Positions 1 through 11,160 of a DNA stretch of 52,237 nucleotides are shown in pieces. Position numbers and translations under genes: made by a program. Every line of letters starts with the position of its first letter. The stretch's first letter is position 1. The DNA lies in assembly GCA_003427395.1 (NCBI GenBank), contig BFEA01000153.1:1896779-1949015 (forward strand), given 5' to 3'. The DNA is from Chara braunii. Its lineage: Eukaryota; Streptophyta; Charophyceae; Charales; Characeae. The notes beneath the pieces are model-generated. The model did not search any database and had not been told where the DNA came from. It saw nothing but the letters and a program-made list of their open reading frames with translations.

Positions 1-43
<43 letters not shown>
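1..43. repeat. (GA)n microsatellite
   Basis: Uninterrupted GA dinucleotides run from the first base, so the repeat probably continues outside the window. The mirror CT tracts at 10.36 and 11.08 kb show that GA/CT microsatellites recur here. Confidence 0.97.
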
Positions 44-47
<4 letters not shown>

Positions 48-362
48 AACTAAGTCTTCGAACTTTGAACTTTAAATTCTGAGCTGCTGAAGTCTTCAAC
101 TTTATTCAAAACTCACTCTAATTTTAAAGTGCTTTTTCTTTTGTTTCTTCACTTTTTCTTCCCTTGCAGCAGTTTGTGCTTTGCAGTGACTGTGCCAGCA
201 CAGTGCATGTCAAGGAATGATCATTCACGTTTGTCATATATGCCAACAACTCTGTCTTTCCGGAAGACCGCCTTAAGTCACAGTTGTATGATGAAGCTGT
301 ATTCAACATGCATAAGAGACCCGACAGTGTTTGTGTTTTTTTTCTTTTTCAATCTGGATTGA

Positions 363-500
363 TCCGGACATGATCATCCAGACAATCCGGACCGATTCAG
401 ACCATGTTCAAACGGTGCGGACTGGTTTGGAGATCCGGACGTCCGGATCATATTTGGACTGACTGGTTGTGTAAGTCAGGATTGGTCCGGTGTTGGGGTC
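363..500. repeat. Cluster of TCCGGA-type short motifs
   Basis: The 8-mer ATCCGGAC and its close variants occur in both orientations about eight times in 140 bp, often next to GACTGGTT-like blocks. Such clusters are typical of sub-terminal repeats of DNA transposons. The cluster lies beyond the 3' end of Ulp1 gene A (minus strand), so it could belong to that element's end; this is inference. No gene is seen in 44-949. Confidence 0.5.
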
Positions 501-2000
501 TGAGGTGGCCGTGATATATATAGATATATATTATACATTTTATTTCGTCGAGGAAAAATCTGTAAAAATTGTGGCCGCTACTTCAAGGTTGTCGTTCATG
601 ACCTCCGCCACAAACATGGTCGCCTGTCAAGTTTGACTCTACGTCCACAACCGCGCATGATACGTAGGGTAATGGGGTAGGGGTTATCGGGTTTAACATT
701 TGAATCATTATTCATTGACAGTTGACTGTTTTAGAATTTGCTACTTTTGTTTTGCAAACGCTTAATGAAACATATTAATGGTTCTGACTTTGCTATAGTC
801 TATGAAACCCATACGTAGGTTATTGGTCCACACTTCTCTGTATATGTACTTTGTTATCATTTATATATCTCCTAATATTTATGGACTTCGATATTTTGCT
901 TGTACGGTCTGAACATATACTTTGATCTAACAATTATATCTAAAGCGATCTATTGCCTTATATTCAGGATGTGATTGGCAAAGAACCTAAATGGAGGCAT
1001 AAATTCTCTTGCCAAGAGGGATGCATATATCAGCATGAATACAATACATCTGTTAATGTCGCATTGTTTATGAATGTCTATTATATTCCAGATGTGATTG
1101 AATTCCCTCGTATCGGCCTCCTTACATTGTTTCATTGACCTTTCAAACAAAAACCTAGCAAAAATCCCTGTCACTTGCCTTGCTGATTCTATATCGAGTG
1201 TACGTAAGTTGTATTGTTGAATTTTTATACGTTTCAAGTCCGCCATCACAAGTGTTTAATGGAAGGACTTTTTTACATCGAATGAAGCAATGATTAGCTC
1301 CACATCTCCCTCATCTATGCCCGTCATCCACTTTTACACTTATCGATAATTTGTTTCCTTGTCAAATAGTTTAGTGAAAAGGTACGAATTGCAAGTTAAT
1401 ATTTTAGGGATGCGCCTCTTTCCCTCTCTCATAGCCGCTTCTTCGCTTACATCGCATTCCCACTGGTGTATCCCATACATGTTGTCTACCCTTATGAGGT
1501 TCAAATAAAAGTTCATGATGTTCGTGGTCAACCGTTTGTCTTAGAGTTTCAACAAGCTGAAATCGTCTTGAGGTTTAGTTGTTCTCTTGTATCTTCATTG
1601 ATTATAGTTCATAATACGATCAAACTCTCCACTTGCATTGGTATGGGGGCTATTATAGTTGCCTCCTCCATCAACAACTTGTTTGTTGTCGAGTGAATTG
1701 TCCATCCCCTTTTACAATTTCGTGCTTCCAATTTTTACGTCGTTGTTGTACATGGCAATGCAATTTGTGTGAGTGTAAGCTCTTATTAATAATAGTCGGT
1801 CATTTTGTGGATGCTTACGTTTTATAAACAGTGTGATTCATACATGGATACAGTGAGGTTCTTGCGATATAAATTATCGCTTATAAAAAAATAAAAAGTG
1901 AAGTTAGTGTTGATGTTGCAAGAACCACATTCTTTCTAGGTACGTGTTTGACCATAATTACCGTATGTTTTTGTTCTTCGGTTAATCTTCATTACCAACA

Positions 2001-2512
2001 GAAAAATTCCCACGAGAAATGAAAGTTGAAAAAACATTCCATAAAAAATAATTCCTTCATATTTATAAATTATCATTCCAATGTTCGTTCAATTCTAAAA
2101 TTTCTTGTTTTATTTGATAAGTTCCCGTCTAAATATGAGTTTTCCCTTCCAACTACATCTATTTGTTCAAGATGGAATGAAAGTCTGGACGAGTTTGTGA
2201 AATGTTTTAATTAAACTTTCATTCTCCTACAGGAAAAATCTTCTAATTTAGATTGGATTAACTTATTTATGACTCAAAATCCTTACTAAGAATGACAGTC
2301 CAATTAAAATATTTCAGGAACTCGTCCAGACTGTCATTCCATCTCTAGCATGCAGTTCAAATAAGAAGGGATACCCCATTAATGGAAGGAAAATTTTCAA
2401 GTTAGACAGAAAATTTTAAAATTGGAATGATATTTTTTAAGATGGAATGAAAATTTAAAATTTAGAATGTAATTTCACTATAAAATGACTATTTAATTCT
2501 GGGAAATTTATT
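2001..2512. mobile_element. Foldback MITE-like element, copy 1
   Basis: An AT-rich segment whose halves are inverted copies of each other. Around 2172-2215 the sequence beginning GATGGAATGAAAGTCTGGAC is mirrored by the complement at about 2303-2343. The outer ends read AAATTCCCA and TGGGAAATTT. A direct-orientation relative lies at 5417-5935. There is no coding capacity, so it is probably non-autonomous. The ends are set by the terminal inverted pair and may be off by a few bases. Confidence 0.7.
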
Positions 2513-2813
2513 TGTTGACGTACATTATCCAGTTTACATATATTGCAGTAATTCATGTACAAAGTAAACAATTGATATACAGTATAAACGCATGTCAAGT
2601 TGCACGTTTAACAAATGAGGTGAAACAAACCGGATCCTAATTCATATACAATCACCTTACTCATAGTCAACACACATGATGTTCCTCATATGGCGAGGTC
2701 CTTCAACTACTATGAATATGCCCCATTTCAATTTTTTCAAATAACGTTTGGTTACGCATTTCAATTTTAAATAATAACGCATATTGACAAACTTCATCTC
2801 TTTGTCCGTGCAC

Positions 2814-2925
2814 ACAAATACACACACTCAAATCTACACACACACACACACACGTACACAAACATACATATACACATATGCATACACGCACACATACACA
2901 TACACATATACTCGCATATCTATAT
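2814..2925. repeat. CA/TA-rich microsatellite inside gene A
   Basis: Imperfect (CA)n and (CATA)n on the plus strand read as GT repeats in the sense of gene A. Gene B has a GT microsatellite at 28165-28220 in the matching interval between its AARQGV block and its Ulp1 domain, so the tract may be ancestral to both copies. Confidence 0.93.
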
Positions 2926-5011
2926 ATGCTAGCTACAAATCTCGTTGGTCGTCTCAAATGTCGCGCATTCACTTCGTCACCCCGATCCTCTCGGGGTGTT
3001 TCCTTGTTTTCGGTAACTGTATCGTGTTTTTCATCATTGACTACATGTTTATTCTCCCCCTTCTCTGATGCCACAGTAACTACATTGTGATGTTCACGAA
3101 ATTCTATACCTTTCTTTATTTCTTCCTTTGTCGACCTTGCCACGTGTAATTGCCGCATGCTCTCGCCTTGGTTCTCTTGCCTAGAACCGTTTTCATTAAC
3201 TCAAATACACCTTGTCTCGCTGCCTTTGTTGCAACGAGAGACATAAAAGATACAATAACAATTGTTCCTTTTGTACCCTTACTTGTTTCATGTTGGGTCA
3301 TTGTGGCATCATCCATATTCTCGTGCTCATTACACATCATTGCAGAATCTTCCATTACACTCTTCAGTGTTGTCCGTCGATGACATCCTTATAGCAGGCT
3401 GCTCCCATTTTCACTACAGTTTGCACGTCTGTTTATTTTGAAAGTGTCTGACGTCTTCAGTCTGCAACGAAGTGATCCTTTCTATTCCTTATGTCATCGA
3501 TGGTTGTTCGATTTTCCAATCAATTTAACTAAATGAAACATTGGAGTTGAGATCATAAAACTTCGTACGGTATACTAACTGTTTATTTGCATGCAAATGC
3601 TCAAAGAAAGTCTTTGCTTTTGCCGATACGGCAGCTGGATATGCACCCCTGTTTTCCTTTTGCACACGTTGCAAAATTTGTCTTTCATAAAACACATATC
3701 ATATATCCTCGACCTTTTTCCCCTTTGCAACCTAGCCGGTTTCAATGTTATCGCAATCGTATACGACTTATCTTTGTAAAAACAAGGTTCGAACATGCTT
3801 GTGTGCCACAGAATATGATGATCTCATTCCTCCTTTGGTGATTCCTTCCACTTCTCTTGCATCAAATAAGGTACTGAAGGGTCTGGTGCAAAGTCTTGAG
3901 GTACTGGACTTGTGGTCTTCTTGGCACAATCTTCGGGACGACTGTTGGAATACCGATATCTTCAACTTCGTCAATTGTTCCTTCCTTGAAGCTTTTTGGT
4001 TTGTGGTCCCTTTGCAACCCAACTCCTCAAATGATAGAATCTCGAGGTCAGAGTCGGATGTAAGCTCGTTATTGTCAATGTTGTTGAAGTTGTCAACTTT
4101 ACGTGCTATGTCGGCATAGTCCTTGCTTGACAGTGACGTTTTCATCAACACAAACCACAAATGTTCACAACTCGTAACGAACATAAAAAAAGTGTTGGTG
4201 GGGGAGTCATAATACTTGTTCATCGAATGACGTAGTCGTTGTCAACCATCAATTGTGTTGCGTTGTTTAACAATTAGGTTCACACTTTATCCCTCTTTCT
4301 ATCGAGCTTGTGGTATTTGTCCTTGTTCTTGAGGTGTTCGACTTGCGACTTTTCGGACTTACATTTATTATTGGGATCCTTCACATACCTGTCCAAAAAC
4401 TTATTCAGGTATTTTAGGTCTTCTGTGTACTCGTCACACACAAACACGTGGTTTCTGGCATGTGCCAACTCCCAAACGCGTCGAGTATGCGGCCTCCCTA
4501 GCAGCAACATGCCCACATCCTCCCTTATGAACCAGCTGTACATGTTTTTGTGACGTGTCGGCTCCTGTTCCAGTGAACCGTAAACAACATCTATATCACC
4601 CAACACATTGATCCACTCCCTGGAGCACCTCACAATGCTTTTTCCTTCAACGTTCAAATTGATCAACTCAGCTTTGAGGTTCGACGCGACTTAAGGTCAC
4701 CTTTCTCAACATGCAGGCAACCGTTATTATGTTGTCGTACCGAGCATCAAAATTGCCACACTTATTTAAGGTCGTCAGGGATGTGAAGTGTCTGTGTGAA
4801 GTCCTTGTCAACACGTCGACGTCGCCCCAATTGTACAAGTCTCGCATCACTTGTGATCCAATTTTTTCCACAACATGACGTAAGAACGTTGTACAATCCT
4901 GAGAAGGTCTAATCATCCTTCGGAGCATATTTTGTCGATGTTGGCATTTAAAGAATGGTAGCCCGTATTCCCATATTCCTTGCTGCAACTACAATTTTTC
5001 ATTCTCGGTTA

Positions 5012-5400
5012 GCATTGCCTTTCGTCCATTACAATATTGCATAATCGATTTTAGCCTCTTCCTTATCTCCCACCGTATCTTACGACATTGTCGGACCCTC
5101 AATTCAAACTCCGTGTTTAGTTTGTCAAAGTTGTTGATGACCTCGTAAATAAAACCCTTTTAGGGGAAGAACACATCGTTAGACATAACCTTTGTCGCTT
5201 TCAAGCACGCACCATTTTCGTCGTTTGCCTCGTCTTTACCACCCAGACGCCACTACATTGTCGTCCGTCCGTTACAATATTGCATAATAGTTGTAAGCCT
5301 CTTCCTCACGTCCCACCGTATCTTACGACATTGTCGGACCAACAATTCAAACTCCGTTGTTAATTTGTCTAAGCGAGGTACATAAAACCCTTCAAGTGGA
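5012..5400 (-). repeat. Tandem duplication of a coding segment in gene A
   Basis: The block with TTACAATATTGCATAAT, CTTCCT and CCCACCGTATCTTACGACAT occurs at about 5030-5130 and again at about 5270-5335. On the sense strand both copies give peptides like KGFIYEV and CRKIRWE. The upstream peptide with DENGA is also doubled, at about 5200-5235 and about 5955-5990. Gene B has a single equivalent near 25475-25650 (FHLKCFIYKV). A therefore has a duplicated segment of about 246 bp, and a MITE now splits the first copy. Confidence 0.7.
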
Positions 5401-5416
5401 ACAGTGCATCCTTGTA

Positions 5417-5935
5417 TAAAAAAATATTCCCATGCGAAATGAAAGTTGAAAAAAATATTCCATAAAAAAAAAATCCTTCATATTTATAAATTATTATTCT
5501 AATGTCCGTCTAATTCTTAAATTTACAGTTCTATTTTATAAGTTCCCGTTTAAATATGAGTTTTCCCTTCCAACTACATCTATTTGTTCAAGACGGAATG
5601 AAAGTCTGGACGACTTTATGAAATATTTTAATTAAACTTTCATTCTACTACAATAAATATCTTCTAATTTATATTGAATTAACCTATTTATGGCTGAAAT
5701 GTTTTACTTAAAAGGACAGTCCAATTAAAATATTTTATGAACTCATTCAGACTTTCATTCCATCTTTAGCATTCAATTGCAATAAGAGGGGATACCCCAT
5801 TTTTAGAAGGAAAGTTTTCAAGTAAGACATAAATTTTTAAAATTAGAATGAGATTTTTTAAGATAGAATGAAAATTTTAAATTAAGAATGTAATTTTACT
5901 ATAGAATGATTATTTACTTTTGAGATTTTTTTTTG
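5417..5935. mobile_element. Foldback MITE-like element, copy 2, with 5-bp TSD
   Basis: This segment is similar over its whole length to 2001-2512 and has the same internal inverted symmetry. It is flanked by TTGTA at 5412-5416 and 5936-5940. Gene B lacks it: at about 25524 the sequence runs straight from the GMYKED codons into FHLK. The five-base duplication together with the empty site supports true insertion into the gene A exon. Confidence 0.75.
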
Positions 5936-6013
5936 TTGTACATTACCTCAACTTTTTCCAAGTACGCACCATTTTCGTCATATGCCTCGTATTTACCTGC
6001 CTTAATGCCTCGA

Positions 6014-6373
6014 CCTGCGTAGCACCGTGTTCGCGTTCGGAGGCGAACGCGAACATGTTCACCCGAACGTGAACAAGCGCTCAGAACCCTTCGAACGCGA
6101 ACATAAAAAATATTTAAGAAAAATAAAAAAATAAAAATTTGAGAAAAGTCTGAAAACAATAAATTTTATGTAAAATAATAAGACAAGCAATTTTTGCCTA
6201 GGAGTCATGTTGAAATTCCTGGCCAATCATGAGTTAAAAGTCAAAAACCGAAAAAACGTTTTGTTTTTTTTATATTTTGTTTTAGGAAAAAAAAATTACG
6301 TTTGTCCGAATATGTTCGCGAGCTGTTCGCGCGGACATGTAGGGGCGGGAACACGTTGGCCGTGCTACGCAGG
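6014..6373. mobile_element. 360-bp MITE with perfect 12-bp terminal inverted repeats
   Basis: The left end CCTGCGTAGCAC (6014-6025) is exactly inverted at the right end GTGCTACGCAGG (6362-6373). Sub-terminal GTTCGCG motifs form further hairpins (about 6028-6060 and 6315-6340). The interior is A/T-rich without an ORF. The flanks CCTCGA (6008-6013) and CCTCAA (6374-6379) look like a 6-bp target duplication with one change. The aligned site in gene B (about 25450-25460) is uninterrupted, which confirms insertion. The superfamily is not assigned. Confidence 0.82.
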
Positions 6374-6685
6374 CCTCAACACCTTCCCAGGCTTATCGTT
6401 AGAGATGTGGTTTCGTTTCTCCGTCCAATTCTCATCGGTGAGGGCATTTTGTCGATGAAGAAATCGTTTTTTCACTTGTTTTTAGACCCCTCCTCAACCT
6501 TGAAGAGGATGTAATTGAACATACGAACCACCTATCGCTCACAACGAGTATATTTAATGAGGTTGGTCATATTGCATTTCCCATGTACGACGAATTGTGT
6601 TGTGATGATGACATTCTCATACATCATGTGCCGCAACGTCACTTGCTTCAATCTTTCAGTCATATCGCCAAATTACTTGAAGACT

Positions 6686-6978
6686 ACGCTACTGAGCGTA
6701 CACGTACGAAGCCGTTTCGTACGAAACGTACGGTTTATATCTGTACGGGAACCTGTACGTCTTTATTGCAAAAAAAAGTAATCAAAAAAATATGAAAAAT
6801 AAATATGTGTTTCGAGAACATAAAACAAGCAACATTTGGTTGAGCATCATCCGCAGATTCTTATTATATTTTGAGAAGGAAAAAAAGTGAAGTCGTACGA
6901 GTCCTAGTGTACGAGTAGCGTACGAGTAAGGAGTACGATTCGTAGTCGTAGGAGGCAGCATACAATTCGTGATGTAGT
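6686..6978. mobile_element. GTACG-rich insertion in gene A
   Basis: Gene B reads continuously from the PDLTPAIFKQ codons into GDMTARE, whereas A is interrupted by about 290 bp at this point. The insert has GTACG-rich ends in inverted arrangement (GAGCGTACACGTACG on the left; GTACGAGTAGCGTACGAG on the right). The possible duplicated target is TTGAAGACT against TTGGAGATT, 9 bp and diverged. It is probably another non-autonomous DNA element. The borders are approximate. Confidence 0.55.
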
Positions 6979-9974
6979 TTGGAGATTGAAGGTGTCAAAT
7001 CTGGTATTGACATCGTTGCACCTGGTGACCCTCTTTTAGGCTTGATGCAATGGAACAACACTTTCGTGGCAGTCTTGCACTGAATGACGTATTGATAAGT
7101 TAGCCTCCCTTCCATTATTCTTGGCAATTCTTCAAATTTTGTCCTGTCCAATCTCGATAAATGTCTCTTCTCATTCATGTTGGAAAATCATTCGACCAAT
7201 ACCCAAACCGTCTCGCCTCACTATGGAAGGTTCATGTACCCGCCTGTCGTATTCGTCCAAAGAGGAAGTCATAAAACCCAAATCGGGTATTATTTTCAAA
7301 GGAATGTTCAGAAACTATTTTCTTCTTTAGTTTCATTTCAACAGTGTTATTAGGCGACAATCCCACCACGTTCTGATTTACCGAACGAAGGATGTGAGCG
7401 ATCTCGGAATATAAAACTCCTCTCTGATGTTATCAAACATCGACAGATACGAATACCCTCCCAGTGTATCATCGTTGAAGTAGACAACACACAGTTTGTG
7501 GTAGGACCCACTACAGTGGTATGATTCTTTTTGACAACACGGTACCCTCGGCCTACATGTCCCTTGAGGGGTTTTGAAAACGTTATCATTCGTTAGATTG
7601 GTGAAGTAGCAGACCACAATGAATAAGTTTTAATGAACAGTCTCATTAGATCGCATAAAAAAAACAATCGATATTCTCATTCGTCTTTTTTAGCGTGGTG
7701 TAATATTTGGATGGGGTCCTTTTATTAGAGTTTGATAGACTTACCATTCAACTGGGAGATGAGACTTCGAGAAATTTTAACAGTTGCGTCTCTTGCTTCC
7801 AATGCTTATATGTCCATCGTTACTTATTGCCATTGTCGTCTAAGTTGTAAGTTGGAAGACTGAGTGAATCACGCATCATGAATAACAACAACGAGAGTTG
7901 CCAATATGTTTCTCAACCATCACTCGGTAAGTAGAAGGGAGGACGCCTCCTTGGATAATGATCATCTACACGAGTTACTCTCATTCATCACTGCTCACAT
8001 TCAAGTGCAGAGGGTCGCCCTGACTCATTTAAAGCCTAGAGAAACGATGTGATGTTGGACTACCACATTTTATCACATCAACGAATGTCGTTTGGCATCT
8101 TAATCTTTACGATACTATGAACGCCGTATTCCTGCCGACACAAATGTGAACTGTCAAGATCTTGTGACTGTACCAAGTGTTGATTCTGTTATTGAAAATG
8201 TTTGCGAGGATAACGGTAACGACAATAGGCAGTCGGCTCAGGCCAACGGTCGGTCGACTTCTAACCCCCTCAGTAGTGGTCGCGGCTAGCAATCTTAACA
8301 CTCACGAGCATCCATGAATTTCTTTGGCTAACGGGTAAGGGAAGCGGAGGTACACCTACCGAAACAGAGTGAGTACGCATTGATCCTTCTCTTAAATTTG
8401 AACGGAAATGCATCGTTAAAGAGTGCGAAGCAGCTTGAAAGACGAATGCCGCAAGAAAAATAGGTGTCTTAGCCGAATGAAAGCGAGGAATGTTCAGAAG
8501 TGTAGACGTTAGTATCATGCGCTTAGAGGCATGAACAAATGCAAATAGATTATTTCAAAATTGCAAAACTTCTTCTATTTCGTCGACCGAGAATTTTTTG
8601 TTAGACTTATAATGCTAATGCGTCTAATATGCGTGATGGCATGATGCCTTATTATGGGAAAGGACAAAGTATACACAAAAGACACACTGATGACTTTCGT
8701 GACGAAACGATAGATATCGTTTATGACCATGAAAGTTTCTCTAGGACAACCGCCAAATACATCGTTACGTGGTTCACATTTGAAAAAAAATCTTAATGAA
8801 TTCGATTCAATATGAGATCAGATAGCGAGAAAAAAATATATTTTTTTACCGGAGCATGAGAAGAAGACTTCATAAACTCTGCATCACTTGCTCGTCGTAC
8901 CAGGTGTTATGCAAGATGTGAAGAAACTTTTTCTGCCAGGTTCGGCTGACTCAAGTTATTGATCACGCACGATGCAATGAATGCATTAGGTGGGTCATTC
9001 ACATAGAGGGGACCCTAGCGAGGTCAAGGCGCCAACATGTTGCTGAATATAAACACCATTTGACTCTTCAAAAAGTACATCGCAAACTTTACATTGTTTG
9101 GTTATCGAAAACACAGTTGAAGCAGGACGAGAGTTTATGCATTGAAATAGATGGGATGGGCTAGCCAAAAATCACGATTCACAGTGCTGCAGAACGATGG
9201 TTGTCAAAAAAAATGGCGAACAACAAAATGATGATAACAAACCTCACTGATTTGATAGCACATGGAAGTCATTCGTCGTTCTTTGTTCACACTTCGTTCC
9301 CCTATTTGTCACATGGTTTGAATTTCACATTCACACTCATTGCAAGAGTGTTGAGGGAGGTGCAAGCGCGTGATGGCGAACTATACCCGTTGTTGAGGGT
9401 GCAAGCAGATAACATCGAAGGTCGGAAGAATAATAAATATGTGTTTGCATTCCTCTCGTTGTTAGTCAAGTTTCGTATCTTCAAAGAGATATAAATGTGA
9501 TTCATGATTATTAGTCACACCCACACGGACATTGATGCAAAACTTTGTTTGTTCATCGAGAAACTCAAAGGTTGTGATACTTACACTATGGATGAACTCT
9601 TCTCCGTGTTGCGAGATTCGTATGAGGAACCCGTAGATTGTATACATGTCATCGAGATAGTGGGTAGGAAAACCATGGTGTCCCCTTAGCGAGGTACAGG
9701 AATATCCGGTCACCCCACACCGCACCTTTCCAACTTCTACATGGACAGGAAGAGCCCAACGACGGTATACAAATAGTATTGCAACAGAAAATATGGGAGC
9801 CGAAGAAATGGCATGTGTATTGGTTCAAGAGAAACAAGGACAATTGTTGGGCAGGACCAGAACTAGGATTCCAGCCTTGTCGTGAGTCAACCAATCCAAA
9901 CTTTGGCGACTTCGCTAGTGGCAAGGCGGCTACGTGGCCTCCACGGCCTCGGCCTCGCCACGGCCTCGACTAAG

Positions 9975-10095
9975 TGGCCGTCGCCGAGGAGGGCGGCTGC
10001 AACCCCGCGACCGAAGAGGCCGACCGCAACCCCATGGCCGAGGAGGCCGACCGCAACCCCATGGCCGAGGAGGCCGACTGCAACCCCGTGGCCTC
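9975..10095 (+). repeat. 27-bp GC-rich minisatellite
   Basis: About four units of a 27-mer based on GAGGAGGCCGACCGCAACCC plus CATGGCC. The unit length keeps frame (9 codons, EEADRNPMA). The sharp GC jump against the AT-rich neighbourhood marks the start of the sequence that interrupts the DUF7869-like gene. Confidence 0.9.
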
Positions 10096-10357
10096 GCGCG
10101 CCAGAGATCGCGGCGCGCACAACGCCTGCGCAGGTCGGCCCCCGCCCTCTCCTGCCCCTCCCAAAAGGGGGGTTAATAATTCGTTTTTAGAGGGGTCTTT
10201 AAAAAAATTGTACCCCCACAACGAAGATGAAGAGAAAAACAAAAAGCAGCAACGAAAAAGAAAAGTAAGATGAAAAATTAAAAGAAGAAAAAAAACTGCA
10301 AACAAGAAGAAACTGAAGAAGACGAAACTAGGAAAAAGAGCAAAAATAAGAAGAAAT

Positions 10358-10360
<3 letters not shown>

Positions 10361-10400
<40 letters not shown>

Positions 10401-10408
10401 TCTCCCTC
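10361..10408. repeat. (CT)n microsatellite at left edge of assembly gap
   Basis: CT dinucleotides run directly into the N block. The gap probably reflects failure to read through the repeat. Confidence 0.95.
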
Positions 10409-11023
10409 NNNNNNNNNNNNNNNNNNNNNNNNNNNNNNNNNNNNNNNNNNNNNNNNNNNNNNNNNNNNNNNNNNNNNNNNNNNNNNNNNNNNNNNNNNNN
10501 NNNNNNNNNNNNNNNNNNNNNNNNNNNNNNNNNNNNNNNNNNNNNNNNNNNNNNNNNNNNNNNNNNNNNNNNNNNNNNNNNNNNNNNNNNNNNNNNNNNN
10601 NNNNNNNNNNNNNNNNNNNNNNNNNNNNNNNNNNNNNNNNNNNNNNNNNNNNNNNNNNNNNNNNNNNNNNNNNNNNNNNNNNNNNNNNNNNNNNNNNNNN
10701 NNNNNNNNNNNNNNNNNNNNNNNNNNNNNNNNNNNNNNNNNNNNNNNNNNNNNNNNNNNNNNNNNNNNNNNNNNNNNNNNNNNNNNNNNNNNNNNNNNNN
10801 NNNNNNNNNNNNNNNNNNNNNNNNNNNNNNNNNNNNNNNNNNNNNNNNNNNNNNNNNNNNNNNNNNNNNNNNNNNNNNNNNNNNNNNNNNNNNNNNNNNN
10901 NNNNNNNNNNNNNNNNNNNNNNNNNNNNNNNNNNNNNNNNNNNNNNNNNNNNNNNNNNNNNNNNNNNNNNNNNNNNNNNNNNNNNNNNNNNNNNNNNNNN
11001 NNNNNNNNNNNNNNNNNNNNNNN
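10409..11023. other. Assembly gap (N)
   Basis: 615 undetermined bases. Any ORF spanning the gap is artificial. Confidence 1.
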
Positions 11024-11081
11024 CATCCACTTTGCGGCCGATTGTTGGTGAGCTGCGACGTGGCAGCCTTCCCTCTCTCTT

Positions 11082-11082
<1 letters not shown>

Positions 11083-11157
<75 letters not shown>
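11083..11157. repeat. (CT)n microsatellite at right side of gap
   Basis: About 37 CT units. Together with the tract at 10361 it may be one repeat-rich insertion. The stretch 11280-11640 after it is T- and A-homopolymer-rich with no gene. Confidence 0.95.

Positions 11158-11160
<3 letters not shown>

Larger units (their letters stand above)
950..7617 (-). pseudogene. Gene A: broken Ulp1/C48-protease-ended transposon-type gene
   Basis: Minus-strand fragments along this interval match, in the same order, the plus-strand gene B (22445-29927). Shared blocks in sense order are: the VVYF(N/D)DDT to SFVR block (about 7510-7380); PDLTP (about 7000); CNMTNLIKYTRCER (about 6600-6540); HLKGF (about 5390); LTTLNK (about 4760); WEL..(A)..HVF.CD (about 4470); ADIARK..NFNNID (about 4090); MFEPC (about 3790); AARQGV (about 3210). 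The Ulp1 domain occupies 1531-950 and ends with DINRCIVFML, the equivalent of B's DINECGVFML. Ulp1 proteases cleave SUMO-like conjugates, and plant DNA transposons often carry them. Decay is clear: stops and frameshifts separate the blocks, the Trp after the catalytic His is a stop, and the catalytic Asp position reads Asn (QYN against CYDS in B). The part equivalent to B's first 1.7 kb is not recognisable. The host function is unknown. Confidence 0.75.

Noticed and set aside
2784-3158. Thr/His-rich or Cys/Val-rich ORFs
   Set aside because: Both are readings of the CA/GT microsatellite; only the flanking part shows gene A similarity.
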